DNA of 64,000 nt from the NCBI GenBank assembly GCA_029948255.1, contig JALIZF010001686.1, positions 310,001 to 374,000 of the forward strand. The letters are read 5' to 3'. Source of the DNA: Telmatactis stephensoni. Its lineage: Eukaryota > Cnidaria > Anthozoa > Actiniaria > Isophelliidae. A program made the translations under genes and the position numbers. Positions 62,631-64,000 of the stretch are shown piece by piece (position 1 is the stretch's first letter; each line of letters starts with the position of its first letter). The notes beneath the pieces were generated by a model. It was not told where the DNA came from and made no database searches. It worked only from the letters and a program-made list of their open reading frames with translations.

Positions 62631-64000
62631 AATTTAAAAATTAAACGAGACTTACCTGTAAGTCGATGTTTGATTAGAATTCTATCACGGCATCAGTCAG
62701 GAACGTAGGAGTCACATGAGAAGCACGCGCTTGCTTATTGAATCATTCTTGACAGCGAGCGGCCCAGGAGAAAAAGTTATCACCAGGAACGAAGGAGATA
62801 TGGGAGGGATCAAAATCCACGGTATAGTAAGCGTAGGGTAGGGCATGTGACTCCTTCGTTCCTGACTGATGACGAGATAGAATTCCAATCAAACATCGAC
62901 TTACAGGTAAGTCTCGTTTAATTTTTAAATTCTATCACGTCATCAGTCTACGTCACTACGGAGACACATGAGATTTTGACGTCCTGAATATGCGTGGCCA
63001 AACGAGCTCAACAGATATGGAATCACATCTGATCAAGTATTCATAGATATATTTCCTATACCAGTAACAGGGTAGAATTTACAGTTTTATCACTTTTATG
63101 ATGCAAATAGATAAGAGTCATTATGTGACTGACGCTTATATATAAACTCTATGATCGTGAATAGTAATCTAAAATGGAGGTACCGAAGTTTCTTGTCAGT
63201 GGCTTATCATAATATGTTGCAAATGTTTGTGCGTTAGCCCATCCCCCAGCTTTCAATATGTCCTTGAGGGGAATACCAGCTGATTTAGCGTAAGATGTCG
63301 AAGCTGATCTTCCACTGTGTGCTGAGAAAACCGTAGTATCAATATCTGCATCTGCCATTGTCAACTTGACCCATTTTCCAATGGTGGAACTCTTCACTGC
63401 CTTGTGCGGTTTCGCGTAGCTGATGAGAAGTTTCGTGACTTCCGGTTTTCGTAAACCTGACGTTTTTGCTAAATACAACGTAATTAGCTTAACGACACAA
63501 AGTCGATCATCTGCCTTATATTCATGAAGTTCTATAGGGTCTATGTGTCTCCCAGGTTTGGAAGTTTTAAGCGTCTCACGGATCGTGAATATGTATTTGT
63601 CCGATTTACGTTGCATAAAGTTTGTGTCAAGTTTACTTAGCGTTTGACATCTCTGACCTGTTATTAGACTCAATAACATTGTCAATTTCATGGTCAGTTG
63701 TTTAAGGCTAGGAGTTGGTGGTATATCAGCTAGGAATTTAAGAGCTGTCCCTACATCCCACGTTAAGGTGTACCTGGGTAGGGAAGGTTTCATTTCAAAA
63801 ACTCCTTTCATAAATCTTATCACTAATGGATGGTTTCCAAAGGTGCCATGCGTCGTAGATATTATTGTAGATAGCGCGGATCTAGCAGTATTTATAGAGC
63901 TATATCCGAGACCCTGTTTATAAAGGTCTACTAAAAATTCAATACCATGGTAGATGGTTGATTGGAAAATTGTAATACCCCGCTCTTTGCAGTACGCTTC
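62631..64000 (-). mobile_element. Second DIRS element, right part, runs off the window
   Basis: The right end aatttaaaaattaaacgaga at 62631 is mirrored by tctcgtttaatttttaaatt near 62915-62931, and both share ttaaacgagacttacctg with the DIRS at 42 kb. Region 62843-62985 should be the internal complementary region. It predicts a left end beginning ctatcacgtcatcagtctac beyond base 64000. Confidence 0.85.
63149..64000 (-). CDS. DIRS tyrosine recombinase, 5' partial
   Basis: The minus-strand frame is open from the window edge (ERGITIFQSTIYHGIEFLVD) to a stop at 63149. Catalytic residues: ITGQRCQTLSKLD (R), SAHSGRSASTSY (H-x-x-R), FATYYDKP (Y). It aligns along its length with the recombinase at 40480-41643 but is clearly a different family member. 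No stop or frameshift is seen in about 284 residues. Confidence 0.9.
   Translation of the reverse strand, partial: EAYCKERGITIFQSTIYHGIEFLVDLYKQGLGYSSINTARSALSTIISTTHGTFGNHPLVIRFMKGVFEMKPSLPRYTLTWDVGTALKFLADIPPTPSLKQLTMKLTMLLSLITGQRCQTLSKLDTNFMQRKSDKYIFTIRETLKTSKPGRHIDPIELHEYKADDRLCVVKLITLYLAKTSGLRKPEVTKLLISYAKPHKAVKSSTIGKWVKLTMADADIDTTVFSAHSGRSASTSYAKSAGIPLKDILKAGGWANAQTFATYYDKPLTRNFGTSILDYYSRS

Overview
This is animal nuclear DNA, most likely from a cnidarian (anthozoan such as a coral or sea anemone). It is AT-rich, has short exons with GT..AG introns, and is dense in transposons. I infer the lineage from the repeat mix (DIRS retroelements, Nin-like SINEs, hAT- and TTAA-type MITEs, RLE-type LINEs). 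No species can be named from sequence alone.

Host genes. (1) 5716-15887 (+): the C-terminal three quarters of an ISWI/SMARCA5 chromatin remodeller in 17 exons. Its 5' exons lie left of the window, and one extra base breaks helicase motif V. (2) 29799-31764 (-): an Ig-domain membrane protein with an unrecognised C-terminal part; its 5' exons were not found. (3) 34112-47575 (+): a five-exon, 304-residue protein of unknown function. (4) 52080-60733 (-): an SLC16/MCT-like transporter in four visible exons, also with one extra base in a conserved exon.

Layout. 1-4862: decayed Gypsy element (-) with a tRNA-derived SINE in its RT region. 4863-16280: ISWI, with introns full of MITEs, LINE tails and SINE-like pieces. 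16283-26868: at least ten truncated RLE-type LINE copies, each embedded in (AAT)n arrays, with families segregating by orientation. 27793-29579: a 1.8-kb TTAA-flanked palindrome holding a tiny exon-like ORF. 32219-48914: a candidate DNA transposon (14-bp TIRs, TATT target duplication, TTTACG-rich subterminal repeats) that encloses gene 3. Gene 3's third intron holds a Gypsy element with 75-bp LTRs (35959-45498), whose protease region is in turn interrupted by a complete DIRS element (37108-42369). 49098-50768: a non-coding TIR element. 51.5-61.4 kb: the MCT gene, with a CR1/L2-like LINE, a SINE between 148-bp direct repeats, and several MITEs. 62631-64000: the right end and tyrosine recombinase of a second DIRS element that runs off the window.

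The most interesting points are the nested three-layer insertion at 32-49 kb with base-exact junctions, the candidate new DNA-transposon family carrying the unknown gene, and the (TAA)n-targeting LINE cluster.
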